NCBI RefSeq assembly: GCF_003576645.1
Contig: NC_044916.1
Span: 33,270,483 to 33,334,482 of the forward strand
Reading direction: 5' to 3'
From: Ipomoea triloba
Lineage: Eukaryota > Streptophyta > Magnoliopsida > Solanales > Convolvulaceae
Length of the DNA: 64,000 nt
A program made the translations under genes and the position numbers. The notes under the pieces were generated by a model. That model did not search any database and was not told the origin of the DNA. It worked only from the letters and a program-made list of their open reading frames with translations. Positions within the stretch are counted from its first letter, which is position 1; each line of letters opens with the position of its first letter. Below, piece after piece: positions 24,001 to 38,300 of this stretch.

Positions 24001-26900
24001 GGATCAGGTTACTACTTGCCCTTTGGATCTTTTGGTGGAGGAGAGCTTCCTGGAAACAGTAACCTTGGTTTCTACAAATACCAGAATGATTTTGGATCTG
24101 GAGAACCTTTGACAAATCGGCCCAATTCACTGGACTCTGGCGGCAGATATGTGTCTCCTTTGACTTCAGCTGCAGTATATCCACAACCAATTGGCCTACT
24201 TGGGTCATATGAGCAAAATGCTGCACAGGTTGGCTATTACACAATTGTTTGTTATGACTTAAAGTGAGTTGTAAGATTATACCAAATTTGTAGATGTAAG
24301 GTGTCCCTGAATTAAGCTTTCATTTTTAGATACCTTCTTCTTTAGATAATAACATTGAATTTCTTGACTATTTTCTTTCCCAAAAAAATTGTTGACTATT
24401 TATTGTTCCTTGAGTTGATTCCCTTTTCAATGAATACATAGGTAATTTCCTGTGGAACTCAAATGCATCAAATATGTATGAGCTCTCTATTTTTCCAGTC
24501 ATTTGACTCTTGATCATAATTTTCCTACCAAACTACTAGTCTTTTTGCTCCAGTTTTTTCCTTCTTTTTTAATTTTTATTTTTTAAATTGCTCATTAATT
24601 GCTAGAATTTTAAACATTTTACACATTGGAGTACATGTATTAACTTTCTTGATTACTTACATCACAACAGGCATCATTTCAGGGTCTTGGATTAGCACCA
24701 GGCTCCTCAGCCAGACACTATATTCAAGGTGGCTCTTATCCAAGTTCAAATTATGCCAGTGGCTCTGTTTGGGAAACTGGACACCAGAATCACTTTACCA
24801 CTGGAAAAGGTGGTAGACGTCAAAGGGAGCAAGATTCAGTCCACATATCTACTGAATCACTTGGTATGTCAAGTGACCGGAATCGGGGACCTAGGGCTTC
24901 AAAACCAAAGAGCAAAAGTTCTCCTGAAGAGAATCCTTCATCTGGAATTCATAAGGATCTTGACTCAACACCCAGTTTTCAGCTCGACCAGTTCAATCGC
25001 CCTGACTTTGTAGTAGATTATGAGCAGGCTAAGTTCTTTGTCATCAAGTCCTTCAGTGAAGATAATGTTCACAAAAGTATTAAATATAGTGTTTGGTCCA
25101 GCACACCCCTTGGAAACAGAAAACTTGATGCTGCTTATCGAGAAGCAAAGGAGCTTAATAGCAGTTGCCCGGTCTTTCTCCTTTTCTCGGTATGTTTCTT
25201 GAGTCATTGTTTTTGTTGCCTGTATTTAATGCCAAAGTGCATGATATTGGGCTTTACACAGCATATGAGTTTAAAGAAGAAATTCACTTGTTGGAGAAGG
25301 ATAGATTCTTCTCATAATTCAGGATAGGGACTTCCTTCTGTTGTGCAAGAGTCAGTCATTTGACATTCTGCACCTCCTTTATGTACGTGTTTGAGTGTTT
25401 GCAAGTGATGTGCCTGTCTCTGTCCCTATTGTCAATTTGTCATCCCCTCATCCCTTTTTTTTCCCCACAATTTACTTCAGAATTGTATTTGGAATTTAAT
25501 TTAATCCTTGTCTGTTATGGCTATCCACACCCCAGTATTATTTATATTTTTCTTTGAACTACTCATGCATATCAGTGCTATTATTGACATTTTATTCAAT
25601 CATCATTAAATAGGCCCCTTTTGATGCAATTTTGTTATTGATACATGTGTGTGTTACCCCCTTTAATTGTTTCATTTTTTGAACAATCTATAGGTCAATG
25701 CAAGTGGACAATTCTGTGGGGTAGCTGAAATGTTAGGACCAGTTGACTTTGACAATGATGCAGAGTACTGGCAACAGGACCGATGGAGTGGACAATTCCC
25801 CGTTAAATGGCATATTATCAAAGATGTACCTAACAGCCAGTTTCGCCATATAGTGCTGGAAAATAATGACAATAAGCCAGTCACTCACAGTCGGGACTCT
25901 CAGGAGGTACACAGGATTTTCCCTTCTCTTGATTGATTACTGGCTATGACTTGCTATTGTTCAAATATTTAGGTATTTCAACTATAGTTAGTTTATTATT
26001 TTGACAGTTGTAGCCTGAACCCAGATGGTGGTTTCATGTGTGTTTGGTTTTTTTAAAACTTGTTTTTGTACATTTCGTGGATTATGGTTGTTTGGAAGCT
26101 TTTACTTGACTAACCAGTAACCATTAATTCTGGAGTAAGAAGGATCAATTATATGGATTCTATTTCTTCATTCAACTTTACAAATCTGTTAAATTGGTCA
26201 AATGAATTGACTCTGTGATTAAGGAAGGTTGATTTTAGGCGTTATAAAGTAAATACATATCCTGTGAAGACTGAAGAGTCCATTCAACTAAAAGTGCATT
26301 GTTAAATCTAAGTTGATATTCATATTCTTTTGCAAATTTCACTGACATTTGAGGCCAAATCTCCCTGCCTTCCTAGAACATCCTGGAATGAATTTAATAG
26401 AATATTTCTTCATATTACCATTATTCTCCGATTTTTTCAACACTCTTCAAGTGTCAATAATCTATGTCTTGTTAAGAATATTGATGGCTGTCTTCAAAAC
26501 TTTGTTTATTTTTATATCTTAATCACATAATGATATTCCTGTCTGATGATGATGGGGTTTTATCATACAGGACTCATTGCAAACTGCTCTACTGTTATCT
26601 TTTATCCGTTTTCCATTTTTAGTTCTGATTTGGTCTTTTCAGGTAAAATTGGAACAAGGGATAGAGATATTGAAAATTTTCAAGAATTATGAAGCTGAGA
26701 CCTCCATCCTAGATGATTTTACTTTCTACAATGAGCGGGAGAAAGCCCTGTTGGAGAGGAAGGCAAAACATCGAGCAATCTCAACTGGAAAAACTGCACC
26801 GGCTCTTGCTGCTGACCCAATAAATCAACTGGCTGATAGCCTAGCTGAAACCCTCCACTTGGAAGGCAGTAAACAGTTGCCCCAAAAAGACCGGGAGTAA
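21019..26900 (+). CDS. YTH-domain protein, ECT family (m6A reader)
   Basis: Eight exons: 21019-21073, 22878-22912, 23025-23202, 23535-23611, 23710-24228, 24671-25189, 25694-25906 and 26643-26900, giving 617 residues. The first roughly 395 residues are low-complexity and rich in Pro, Tyr, Gly and Ser, as in ECT proteins, where this region promotes condensation. The YTH domain starts near residue 400 ([16 protein letters not shown]). It carries the three Trp residues expected to form the N6-methyladenosine cage: Trp430 in KYSVWSS, Trp487 in AEYWQ and Trp492 in DRWSGQ. Their spacing (57 and 5) equals that in Arabidopsis ECT2. The C-terminal [19 protein letters not shown] region suggests an ECT6/ECT7-type paralogue rather than ECT2, a subfamily call made from memory. 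The start ATG lies in a short first exon before a 1.8-kb intron. Confidence 0.93.
23409..23434 (+). repeat. Poly-T tract in YTH gene intron 3
   Basis: A run of about 26 T lies just upstream of the exon 4 acceptor. It may be part of the pyrimidine tract or a slippage product. Confidence 0.8.
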
Positions 26901-27370
26901 CTCGCTCCTGTGAATATCCAAATTATAGAAGTAACTTCAGCTACTCAGAACTTGGCTAGGCGTTATTTGTTTGGCACCCATGGTATCGTCTTATAATTAG
27001 ACTGCTGACAGCAACATCGTATTCTTTCACCTTAGACCAAAACCATCTGTTCCCTTTCGCCCCCCATTCTTATTTGCCAGTTCATGAAATTAGTAGCTTT
27101 TGGGTTGAGATTCCTGGGAAAGGGTAGCTTGCTGGAATTCTTGGAATATACTAATTTCCTATCATTTATTGGATCCACCATCTTGGTTTTCCTTTTTCCT
27201 AGAGGTAGTAGGGGGTGTCTGGCAATGCAGAGTCAATATAGTGTTCATAGACTTGTGCAGTTGTGCCTGATGTTCACCTATTGTACTCTAATTTTCTTTT
27301 CCCTGTGAAGGTCAATACTTTGTGCTGTTTTGTGTTTAATTGTAATATTCCAAATCGACAATGAAAAATC
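26901..27370 (+). other. Probable 3' UTR of the YTH gene
   Basis: Sequence directly after the stop is of mixed composition and lacks ORFs with family resemblance. AATGAAAAATCAATAA near 27360 could act as a near-upstream polyadenylation signal. Confidence 0.4.
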
Positions 27371-27529
27371 AATAACTGCTGCAGCACATGACTTTAAAGC
27401 AAGAAATGAGGGGTATCTAACATCACCTACAAGTATAAAGTTAACACTAACTTTGTTTAGTTTTAGTATTCGACAAATAATTTTCTAGCCCTTGTCAATG
27501 TTGGCACAAATTTTACCAAGAGTTATACC

Positions 27530-28000
27530 ATGGATTCAGGTCCACCTTGCAAGGTAGATCTGTGTCCATGTCCATTTACATATTGAATGTTCGTAATTTA
27601 TATATTGAATGTTCACAATTTGAATTGTAAACATATAGTATGTAAATTGTGTATTTTGGATCTGGGTTCACAAAATAATTTGCTAAATTTTACCATCAAC
27701 GAAGTGAAATTAATTCAAAATGAAATTCAAATTATAAATATTTTCATCAAATTGTGTATATACTTGTAACTTGTAATTAACCAAGGACCCAGGTCCACCT
27801 TACAATATGAATCCATGTCTATTTACATACTGAATATTTACAATATATATACTGAATATTTACAGTTTGAATTGTGAACATTCCTTGTAAATTGTGTATT
27901 TTGAATCCGGGTCCACCTTACAAGGTGGACTCGAGTCCACAAAATAATTTGCCAGTAGCTAGCATAATATGGTGGACCTTGGTCCACAATATAACAATTG
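27530..28000. repeat. Two diverged copies of a short GGTCCACCTT-bearing repeat
   Basis: The phrase pattern 'CAGGTCCACCTT(G/A)CAA ... TCCATTTACATA(T/C)TGAAT ... TATATATTGAAT ... TTTGAATTGT(A/G)AAC ... AAATTGTGTATTTTG' occurs at about 27538-27665 and again at about 27790-27905. The second copy is followed by GTCCACCTTACAAGGTGGAC, a short palindrome, and GGTGGACCTTGGTCCAC. This looks like a tandem or nested insertion of a small non-autonomous element in the space between two converging genes. Confidence 0.6.
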
Positions 28001-28253
28001 CAATGTCCAGGACTAGACTTGGTATTCATATTTTTCCAACTCAACAAAACCAGTTTTGTGACATTGGTAAAGAGCCAACAATGTACTCACATCCATCTAA
28101 ACACAAACCACACCAAAGCCTTGGAACCAAGTATTTTCATATACACACTGTAAATATAAACGAAATGCAGAGGGGGTTGAAATCTCATCATTTCCTGCCT
28201 GGTAGATGAGCACTGTTTTCGATCGAATGCAATGCAGCTCTCTCTGGTGATAA

Positions 28254-31200
28254 TTACGCTCTAACTCTTATGGAATTGTAGACATCAATGTACTTCCCTG
28301 CTGTATTATTCCAGCTGTTGTCAATTTGCATAACCTTCTGCACGGTAGCGTCCCATTCACTTGGCTCTACATATAGCAAAGAAAATATGGAGTAAAAATA
28401 ATGCAAGAAAATACGCAATAATATATATTGAATTAACATCACACAGTTCAGCCATGAGGATCAATGCCTTTAATCTATATACATTGACTAGCATCTTGTA
28501 TCCACAATAATATTCCAGTCGTAAATGTATCTTCTAAAAGGCATTAGTATTTTTGCCGTGTACAGTCAAATCACCGCCAATAAATCATTATTTTTAATTA
28601 GTGATAGTGTTAAGTAATGAATTTCTACATGCTCATATTTGGTAATTTAGCTCCATATAATGAGTGCAAATTAAACATTAGCTGGCAAATGATATAAGAA
28701 ATGAATGATGCTTTTTCCTTCGTGTTATTTATACATATATGTAAATCAAAGATGAGGGCAGATGCTTTTGGTTTTGGGGACGGGGGAAATCTTAAAACTA
28801 CTCTCGACTTACTTTCTCTGTAGTGTAAAAATGCACGCTCTAAAGCCCAGTTTAAGGATGCTTCATCAATTCCTTCAAAGACAAACCTGTGAGGAAAATA
28901 CAAGTCAAAACGTAAGTATTGTATTTGTTGAAACTGTGTTTGAAAAAAAATATATAATAAAATAATTACTATGATTTTCACAGAAAATTCCTTAATCAGC
29001 ATAAAATGAAGAAGCTGCCCGTGATAAAATATCACTAGTCAATTGGTTTCATAAGGAAATAGCATAAACGGTTGTGAATACAATCCAGATTTATGCAGGG
29101 CTAAATCATGCTTTTTGAAACCTTATGCTGTAATTGTTTTCTCCATTTAGCGTACAGCATATTTCTCAATAACCTCAAAACTTGTGCAAAGTTGTCCAAA
29201 GTAGTACTAAACTACTAATAGATAAAGCATATAAACCTACAAACTAAACGTTATAACAGGAAAAGAATTAAAGATGCAGAAATAATAAGCAATTCATCTA
29301 CACTTCCATGGCAGTTAATGCTGCTAAACCTATTCAGGATACTGAGTTCACTATATGAGGCCACAATCAAGCGGTATCAATTTTCTATAGAATAGAAAGT
29401 GGCAGTAAATATAAACTTGTTTAGTACCCATTTGCGATATCTGAGTGTGACTCATTGTCCATGTCAAAAACTGTGTCTGCAAGGCCACCCGTCTTCCTAA
29501 CTATGGGAATCTGAAACAGCCAGAATAGAAGCCCCGTTTGTTTGAATTCACATTCATACTCAAAGTTACTTATGTTTATGAAAGAATTACTGTAATAGCT
29601 ATAAGATAACATAAGCCAAAATTTGGAGGAGCAAATATAATTGGAGGACCACTGATTCTATCTTACATAGAATCAACCACTAACAATCAAACTTTCCTGT
29701 AATTATGATGTAGACCAATTTAAGGCTGAAAATGCTTTCAAGGAATAGAGTCTTAACACACAGAACTAGATACAGATGCTTGAGGGCATTATCTTTTTGG
29801 TGTAAACTGCAAAGAACTAAGTAGAAGGGCATAGAGGATTTCATGGATCTCTTAGCTCCCAGCTTGGGGCAGCTTCCCTTTTGTGAATAAATGCATTTAC
29901 TTAGTGTTCTAATCTAAGATTGAGCCAATGTCACTCAATTGAGTGGCAACCACACTAAAAGAGTGAATCCAATCAACAAGCTAGTCTAATCTAACCCCAT
30001 ATCCCCTCAAGTGGAGGACCGGGTCACTCAATTGGGCTATAATGCAGATGGGCCAAACCACACTAAAAGACTGAATCCAAATCAATTAACTAGTCTAACC
30101 CATGACCTTATAAACCCATATTTCCTCTCTTATATTTTCAATGTGGGACTCTTAACACTTAGCAAAGTTGAGAAAATATTTCTGACTATCAACAGAAGAT
30201 GCACAATGCACATACCGCTCCATAACGCATTCCAATCATTTGAGCAAGTCCACATGGTTCATATATTGAAGGAACCAGGACCATGTCTGCAGCAGCATAA
30301 AGCATATGAGACAGTTCCTCACTGCACATTAATAAATAAAATAAATAAAAGAGACACTTTCAGAAAAATTCACAACTATATTGCCAAATTTTGCTTCACC
30401 CACAAAGAGTACAGGGATTACCGTAAAGTAATAGTAGTCAGTATAAGGAACAACTTCTACTAAAATTTCAATGCAAACATATATAAAGCCTTGTGAATCA
30501 TTTTACTTCATATTTTTATCTTGCAATTCTATTCCATTTAATGTTTCTTGCTTTGCAATCAAGTAAAGGCAACAATTAACTTGTGCTAGTAACCCCTTCA
30601 ATTTTGAATCAATGGAATTAATTTCTTCCAATAATTTCGAGCAATCATTTGTAGAGTATGTCTGCACTAATATCCGCTTTAGATCTATAATACATGACAT
30701 TCCTGTTTGTATTGATCTGAAATTGAAATTAAGCCAATATCAGTGTGCTTTGCTCAACAGAATACTGGGTATATTACTTCATTAAAATTTGTGGCACATC
30801 CAGTTCTGTTGAAATACAAACAAATCTAGTTTCTTTAATCATTAAGCTTGTGATTATAAACTGCTTATATCAGGTGGTACAACCTGAAGAAATGGGGCAG
30901 CTCCCACAAGCATGTGAGAATGTTGCAGGATATGAAAGTTATGTGAAATTTAACATTTGAAACAGGGGAAATGCAAATTCTCTGCTGGATCGGTTACAAT
31001 CCATGACTTGAAAAAAGTAACTAAGCAACTTGCTATTGCATTAAAAACCAAGATTTACAAGACCATCAGTAGTACAAATCTTAAGTTTGTTTCTGGTTCT
31101 AAAGCTTCTAGATAAAGAGCAATCAATCTTGGGGAAATAAATTGCTAGGAAAGACTTTTAAATTCTGAGTTCTGACAAGTCCAATTTGACAACTATAGGA

Positions 31201-34200
31201 GGATGAGATTGTTGTGTGGTTTTTTTTTTTTTTTTTTTTTTTTCCCTGTTGGTCTTGAAAATGTTTTTATTTGGATTACTTTATTTAAATTTTTCATAGA
31301 AATCATTTTTTTCTTCTTAAACTGCCTTATACGGACACAATTTGGTCAGTTTGAAAAACCTAGATATGATTCAGGCCTTAATCCAATGAAGAAAAGTAAA
31401 CTGGTGAAAAAAAATAAAGGAAAAATTGCAATTTTGATCCTTCAGTTATACCCGTGGTACAAACTTAGTCCCTGAGTTATATGCGTGACCATCTTTAACC
31501 CCTAAGTTATTCACGAAGTGGCGATTTTAGTCCCTCGGGAACTATTTCCACCACCAATTTGTCACTTAATAAAGTGGCTGATTTGGTCCTTCAAATAACT
31601 TAGGTGTTAAAGATGGTCACGCATATAACTCAGGGACTAAGTCTTTACCACACTACCACGAGTATAACTAGAGGACCAAAAATGCAATTTTTCCAAAAAA
31701 TTAAGCAGAAAGAGGCTAGACTAAACAATGAGGAAAATAGGAAATCCTGGCCAACTTTCATGAATAGTTTACCTATACATCAAAAGGATACGGATGCTGG
31801 AACCAACGCCATGCTACAAAACAAATAAATTGTCACTGTGCAGGATCCTAAAGTTAAAATATGACGGCATATAGAACGATTAGAATCTATTCAAATGTAG
31901 TAATTCTGTTGTCCTAACATGTCCAACTAAAGGGGAAAAAAACCATTTCCCTAATATGATTTGAAATCTCTAGACCTCTGAGAGGAAAGGCTGTTTGCAG
32001 GCTATATTGTATCAGTATAACTTCAAAAATGCACAACAATCGGATATGGTTGACTTTTGGTGAATGGGGAGCTAAGTTTACTAAAAAGTCACGAATACAG
32101 TCCAACTAGTTAAACAAGAGTGTGATGGCCCAAAATGCGATAATTTGCTGATTTGTTTAGTAAAGGCTCTCACCCAAGATAAAATTGATAATATCTAGAT
32201 CTCTTATACTTCTTGATTAATCTATTTTCTTCCTTTCACAACATTACTACACTTTCTATATGACCCATATGAATCACAAAAGTATTATCATGTGAGCACT
32301 TCAAGACAATTTATTTAGTAAAAATGGATTACCAATTTAGCAAGATCTTGAAATTCTCTTTCAACTTGACCTTCTGAAGCTTTCCCCAATACAACCATCT
32401 GCCCACCCTACAAAAAGTGCAGATTCCAACTTCAGTGGCAAAATCTGATAAGAACTTCTTCACATATAGAGGGCTTGTTGAACTACACAACTTTTTTTTC
32501 CCTTTTTCCTTCAGTAGCAGACTGCTGTCTGCCTATCTGTAGAAAAAAGAGATTCCAGAATTGACTTTTGACAATATACTATTTTCTATAAAGTTTCAAC
32601 AAAACATGGCTAGGTGAAACAAATATACACAAGTTTTTGTATCTTTTACTTCACGATATGACCCATATTTCCATATGTAGCGGAAATAAGAAATCACATT
32701 TTTCTTTAAATAGCTAAGATCAAATGATCTTTTGGGTTAGACCATCTAGTTTAAGAGCTAGTGCCCATAGGGTATTCTGAGTATCCTCTTCAGAGAGGAT
32801 AAGGAGCAGAGAGACTTACTAACTCCTCCACCCGCTTTATTGCCTGAATTATCAAATGAAGACCCTTTTGACGAACCAGTCTAGTAATGCATATAACCAA
32901 AGGCACTTGATGAGAAGAATATGTATGCAAGCTCAAGTCATTCACAGCCAAACCAAGCCCCCTTTGAACAAAGAGTTTGCATATCTTCTTCCCCATGATG
33001 TTATGAGCTTTCAAAACCAAGGAAGTCAATTAGATTAAGAAAAAAAGGGATGAAGAAAGAATAACCAATAAGATTAAAGTTTTCATAGATCATCCTGATA
33101 ACAGTAATATCTTATAGAATCTGATGGAATATAATGGGGATGATAATTAGTAAAAATGGCATTCTAAAAAAACTAGCACATGAAGAAGTAGTTACCATCA
33201 AATTTAGCAGGCAGATAAATATCAGTTGCAGGGTTCCACATTGCAGTATCTATTCCATTTAAAATGCCAGAATACCTGCATTATTACATAAAATTTCTGT
33301 CACATTCTTTTGGGATATAAGTTAAAATTCCAGACTGTTGAATAGGCAATTAAAACATGTATATAGTTATACAGATTTCATAAACAATAAACCAGATCAT
33401 TATCAGATGCTTCAATTGACAATAAACCCCAAATTTCTGAAATCTATAACTAAACAAATTAATGTATGAGAGATTTCAAAGAACTTACTTATCACGGTTT
33501 CTTATCATAGTGCTGGCAAGCCATCCAGAACAAAGTGTTTCTTTGAGATATGTTGGAGAGACTGTACTGAACATTAGAAGAAAAATAAAGAACTTCCTTT
33601 TTATAACAAGTAGAAGAAAATCACACAAATAACTCTAATATTGTAATACACTAGGTCTATATGCATGGGATGAGTAAGTCAACAATATTTTGGTGCAAAT
33701 TCCTAACATTGAACATACAATCAAATTTGAAACATGACCCAAAAAAGAATTCCAAGCAGTGTCATGCTTATATGGTAGAGTCAAACAGTGCACTAAAATG
33801 TATGCTCTATAAAGATTCTTGCAACTAATCATTCTTTTACTATTTTTCTATCAAGTTTATTTTATTCACATAGGGATGCATGATGTCAATGATAAATTTT
33901 GATTACTTGTCTAGATTAGCACAAAAATATCAATTTGTCTCATGACAAAACTTCATAGTTTCACACATGGTGAGCACAAAATGTTTCACTTTTTCTTTAA
34001 GAAAGAGTGACAATGGCATGCACTGTAAACTAATTAAAAGCAAATAACGGGAGCATATCTCTTTATTTTACAATTTTTAGGTATGATAGGTAAGAGAGGA
34101 TAAAATTTATTAAGGTTGCAAAAATCGCTAGGCGCTCCTCGGGCGTCTTTTTTTATTTATTTATTTATTTCTTATTTAACGACTTAGTAATTATAAACTA

Positions 34201-35298
34201 TTTAATACTTTAATAGTTAGAACTAAAATATTGAATATTAACCTAAAAACATCTGGAATTGTAAATTGTATAAAGATTTAAAGAATCAAAACACAAGACA
34301 AAGTCACAACTCACAAAGTATTAATATCAGATACCTGATTTCAATTTTTTTTTATTACATTTTTCTTTTTGGGTTTGCGACCAATTTGAACAATTTAGGA
34401 TTATTTCACTAAAAATGCCATCAGTTTGAGCAAAATAACTAATTTAAAAAAAAAACACGAAAAAATAGCTAACTAGCGGCCTAGATGACCGCCGCGACCT
34501 AGTTGGCGCCTAAGCCACCTAGGTGGCCGACCGCCTAGATCGGCGATTTTGCCGAAATTCTAGGCAGTCAGCCACCGCCTAGCGCCTAGGCGCAATTTTT
34601 GCAACATTGCTGAGTACCACCCAAGTCCATAGATATACATGAGTCTGGTTTTTGTCTGTCAAACTATAGTTGACAATCACCTCTACAAGATTTCACTAGT
34701 AGACAAAGCATTTGAAGAGAAGAATATTTGTCAACAGTTCATCTTGATTTTCTGGAGAAAATCTCCAATACTGAATTTGGAGAACAGCTCTCTAACTGTT
34801 TTCCCAATGAAGTGCAGAAGTAATGTTAGATTTGTAATGGCAATATAGGTCTTAAATAAGTTGAAAACACAGATTTTACAAGGAATATTTATTACTCATA
34901 TTAATTGTTTATATCATCTTGATGTTAATCCAAGAACAATGCTCTTAATGTTTACTGATAAAGCCCAGTAATTACTTGAGAGTGTCCAATTTGTAATAAG
35001 ATAATAGGTCTTGATACAATTGAAAACACAGATTTTACAATGAATTGTTATTTATATTAATCAAAGAAAAGTGAGTGTTTTATTCATATTAGTTACAAAC
35101 TTAAAATTGCAACTACAGATGGTTTAAAAAAAAAAAAAATTGAAGTCATTTATATCCATTAAGAGAGATGCGCCCTCACACATTGAAAATATGTGTACGA
35201 TTTATGAATGCTAGGGAAGCTACTTATAAATAGGAGTGACATGTAATCCTTAATATACATCAAATATCAATACAATATTCTTCTTCTTCTTCTATATA

Positions 35299-35336
<38 letters not shown>

Positions 35337-38300
35337 TACATAAATTCTTTTTATTTGTCAGACACCTGCCAAACTTTGAATCCTTCATTTGATTACAATC
35401 TTAAAGACACCCATTGATGTCAATCTGAGAAATTTTTGAGCTGCTAGATGCCTAGATCTTTTGTTCCCAAAAGGAATGCAACTAAAGAACAAGAAACAGA
35501 AAACTATTTAATGTGTTTATTTGGTACATTTTATGTGGATGGGGAAGATATTCAAACTTAACTGAAGTTGCCTCATTTTTCTATACATTCCAATTTGGCA
35601 ACTAGGTACTGCCATTAAGTCAACCATATTTCTTCACAGGTCATGGAGTACAATTTCTAACTGCATCGTATTTGAATAATTATATAGCATCATGGTATTT
35701 ACTTCTATTCAACAATCATAGACAACTCAGAGTTTCTCATGCATGTCATTATAATTTAAGATTGGGTCAGGGTCACTCAATTGGGCTATAATGCATATGG
35801 GCCAAACCACACTAAAAGATTGAATCCAATCAATTAGCTAGTCTAACCCATGGCCTTATAAAGGCAAATATTCTCTCTTATTTTTTTCAATGTGGGACTC
35901 TTAACACATGTAAAAGAAATTGTGTATCATACTATCATATACATACAACAAAATACAGATGTGCATATACTGAAAGTTGAACACCCAGGTCAGTAAACCA
36001 AGTAAACCTTTAAGAATACAGGTAACATATATCATGAGGATGTCTAAGGTTCTTTTGCATAGGAAATATAGGTGTATATACATGTATCAATACTTTACAC
36101 ACCTATTTGGCCAATCCTTTTTGACTCTACTTAGCTTGTAAAAATTTTTACTATGGAGTGTTCCACATCCATAGACCATAATAGAATAAAAAACTAGTCA
36201 TAGGTCTACGTATATTACTTTTATTTGCACATGAACCAATTTAATATCAAAAATGAATTTGGCTGAACTTACACTACTGCATTGCTGAAGACTATTCCAC
36301 CTTTAAGCAGACTTAACCTCTCAGGGTTGTGTCCGATTGTGCGTTCATCAATTGCCTGCCATGTTAGAGGCAAGGTGAGTCATTCATAGAGGATTTTCTC
36401 CTCTTGAAGGTGAATGCAATTCAAATATTTAGCTGAAACAGATCATCTATTATATTCAACATATGAGAGCAATCCATAAATAGCAATCCATAGCAAAAGA
36501 ATGTCGTTCAATATTATGCATTTTCATACAAAATAATGACATGCCTACAAAGGAATTATTGAAGCTTTTATATTTGTTTGATAAGCAAACCTTGTCTTCA
36601 GTTGCATACACAGATCCATCAAGGCCACACTTGCTGAGTTGCTCTTTGCTGTCAATATAAAGTATGGCAGACAAGGAGGAGAGATCATTATAAACTTAGG
36701 GCAACAGTTGCACAAAAGTACCCTACCAAAAGTTAATGAATACTGGTGGCACCTCAATATATATAAAAATTTTATTAAAAAAAATTATTAAAAAAAAAAA
36801 AGAAAAAAAAAAAAAGAAACAGCACTTGATGAGATCGCAGCTTAACAATCGGTCTTTAATTGTCATAAACTGATAAAGGTAACCCAGTCCATTACTATGC
36901 CAACCACTAGGTCAGCAGTTGAATTACGAGCACAATAAATAACAATGAAGATAAATGGGTAAATGATAAAAAGACTTTAATGAACAGTATTGGACTGCTG
37001 TGTTTCTTGTTCTTGTTTATAAAATAATTTTCAATATGATCAGCATAACATGTTCATGATAGAAGCAAGTGAATCCCTATTTGCGACTTTAACTATATAA
37101 GTAGCAAGTATCCCAACCCAGGCCCTGAGGCACCAGTTTCCAGCTCCATTGGCCTAGGCAACACAAGATGGCTTACAAAACATATTTAGAAGAATCAGAT
37201 TTCCCAAATCATACACATCTGAAAGAATTCTGAATAGTTTTCTTGTTGCGTCATAAATCATTAGTAGCAAGACATGAGAACAGTTATAGATTATAGAAGC
37301 TGCAATCGTGCCTTGCAAGTTTTTGGAAGCTTGGGCATGGAGATTGATTAAAATTGTCTGCTGTATCGTTTTCTTTCTATTTCATAATTCTGTTACCTTT
37401 AGAAACTTCACATAGTTAAGAAATAGGGAGTGAATCTAGAGCTCTACTAACTCAACTCCTTGTATGGTATTCCATTGCAACTTCCCCATTCTCCACTGGC
37501 CAGGCAATAAGCTTGTATCATAAAAAATGAATATAAAGTCAAGCAAAGAAGAGAAAGGTGTCTCTGAACAGAATCTGTCTTTGCTTGTCTATATCCGTTA
37601 ACCTTCCTTGAGGAGAAGAGAAGGATTGGAAGAATGGAAATACAAATAAATAGCCCACAATAGGGCCCATTAAATAAACAAGTTTCATTTGTTACAAGAC
37701 AAGAAGTTACAAGTGCATGAAATTAGTACTGTACCTGCACTCTCCATAATGCTCCATGTTGTGGATTGTAAGTACAACTCTTGGTTTCTACCAAAGATTG
37801 AAGACAGTAGGATATTTAAATGTAGTGCTGCAATTTCTATATCAGCTCCATAAGGCTGAGACGGGATAAAACAAAAGGGCTATTAATTATACCTGGATTG
37901 AGAGATACCGGTACATATCCCAGTAAAGGAGAGGTAAAGCACCAGTTTGCCATTCGTGAACATGAATAATATCAGGTTGTCTTCCAGTTACCTGCAACAG
38001 GATGATGAAGTGATCAAATTTTACATGATAGCAATTAAATTAAGAAATAGAGCGAGGTCTGACTTAACACTAAGAAAAAGAATTTCATGATCAAGGACAT
38101 GGAAATCAATCAAGTTGAGGAAAGTAAAACACAAAGAAGAAAGTGTCCTGACTATGCCCAGAGGCCAAAATCTGGAATTAAATTAATCAAGGGGGTTATA
38201 TATTACTTGTACATATTAAGAAATCAAGTTGAGGGCACAAGGCCTTAGATTTTCCTGCTCACATTCACCTACAGACATGCAAATTCGCCCTGGTAGATAC

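Noticed and set aside
22900..26900. Assignment of the YTH protein to ECT2 specifically
   Set aside because: The N-terminus and the region after the YTH domain differ from ECT2. The aromatic cage spacing alone is shared by the whole family.
30503..30700. 65-codon minus-strand ORF ([10 protein letters not shown]..) considered as an SS5 exon
   Set aside because: Its sequence does not fit the GT1 domain, while the 32105-32022 segment gives the expected [14 protein letters not shown] continuity in phase.
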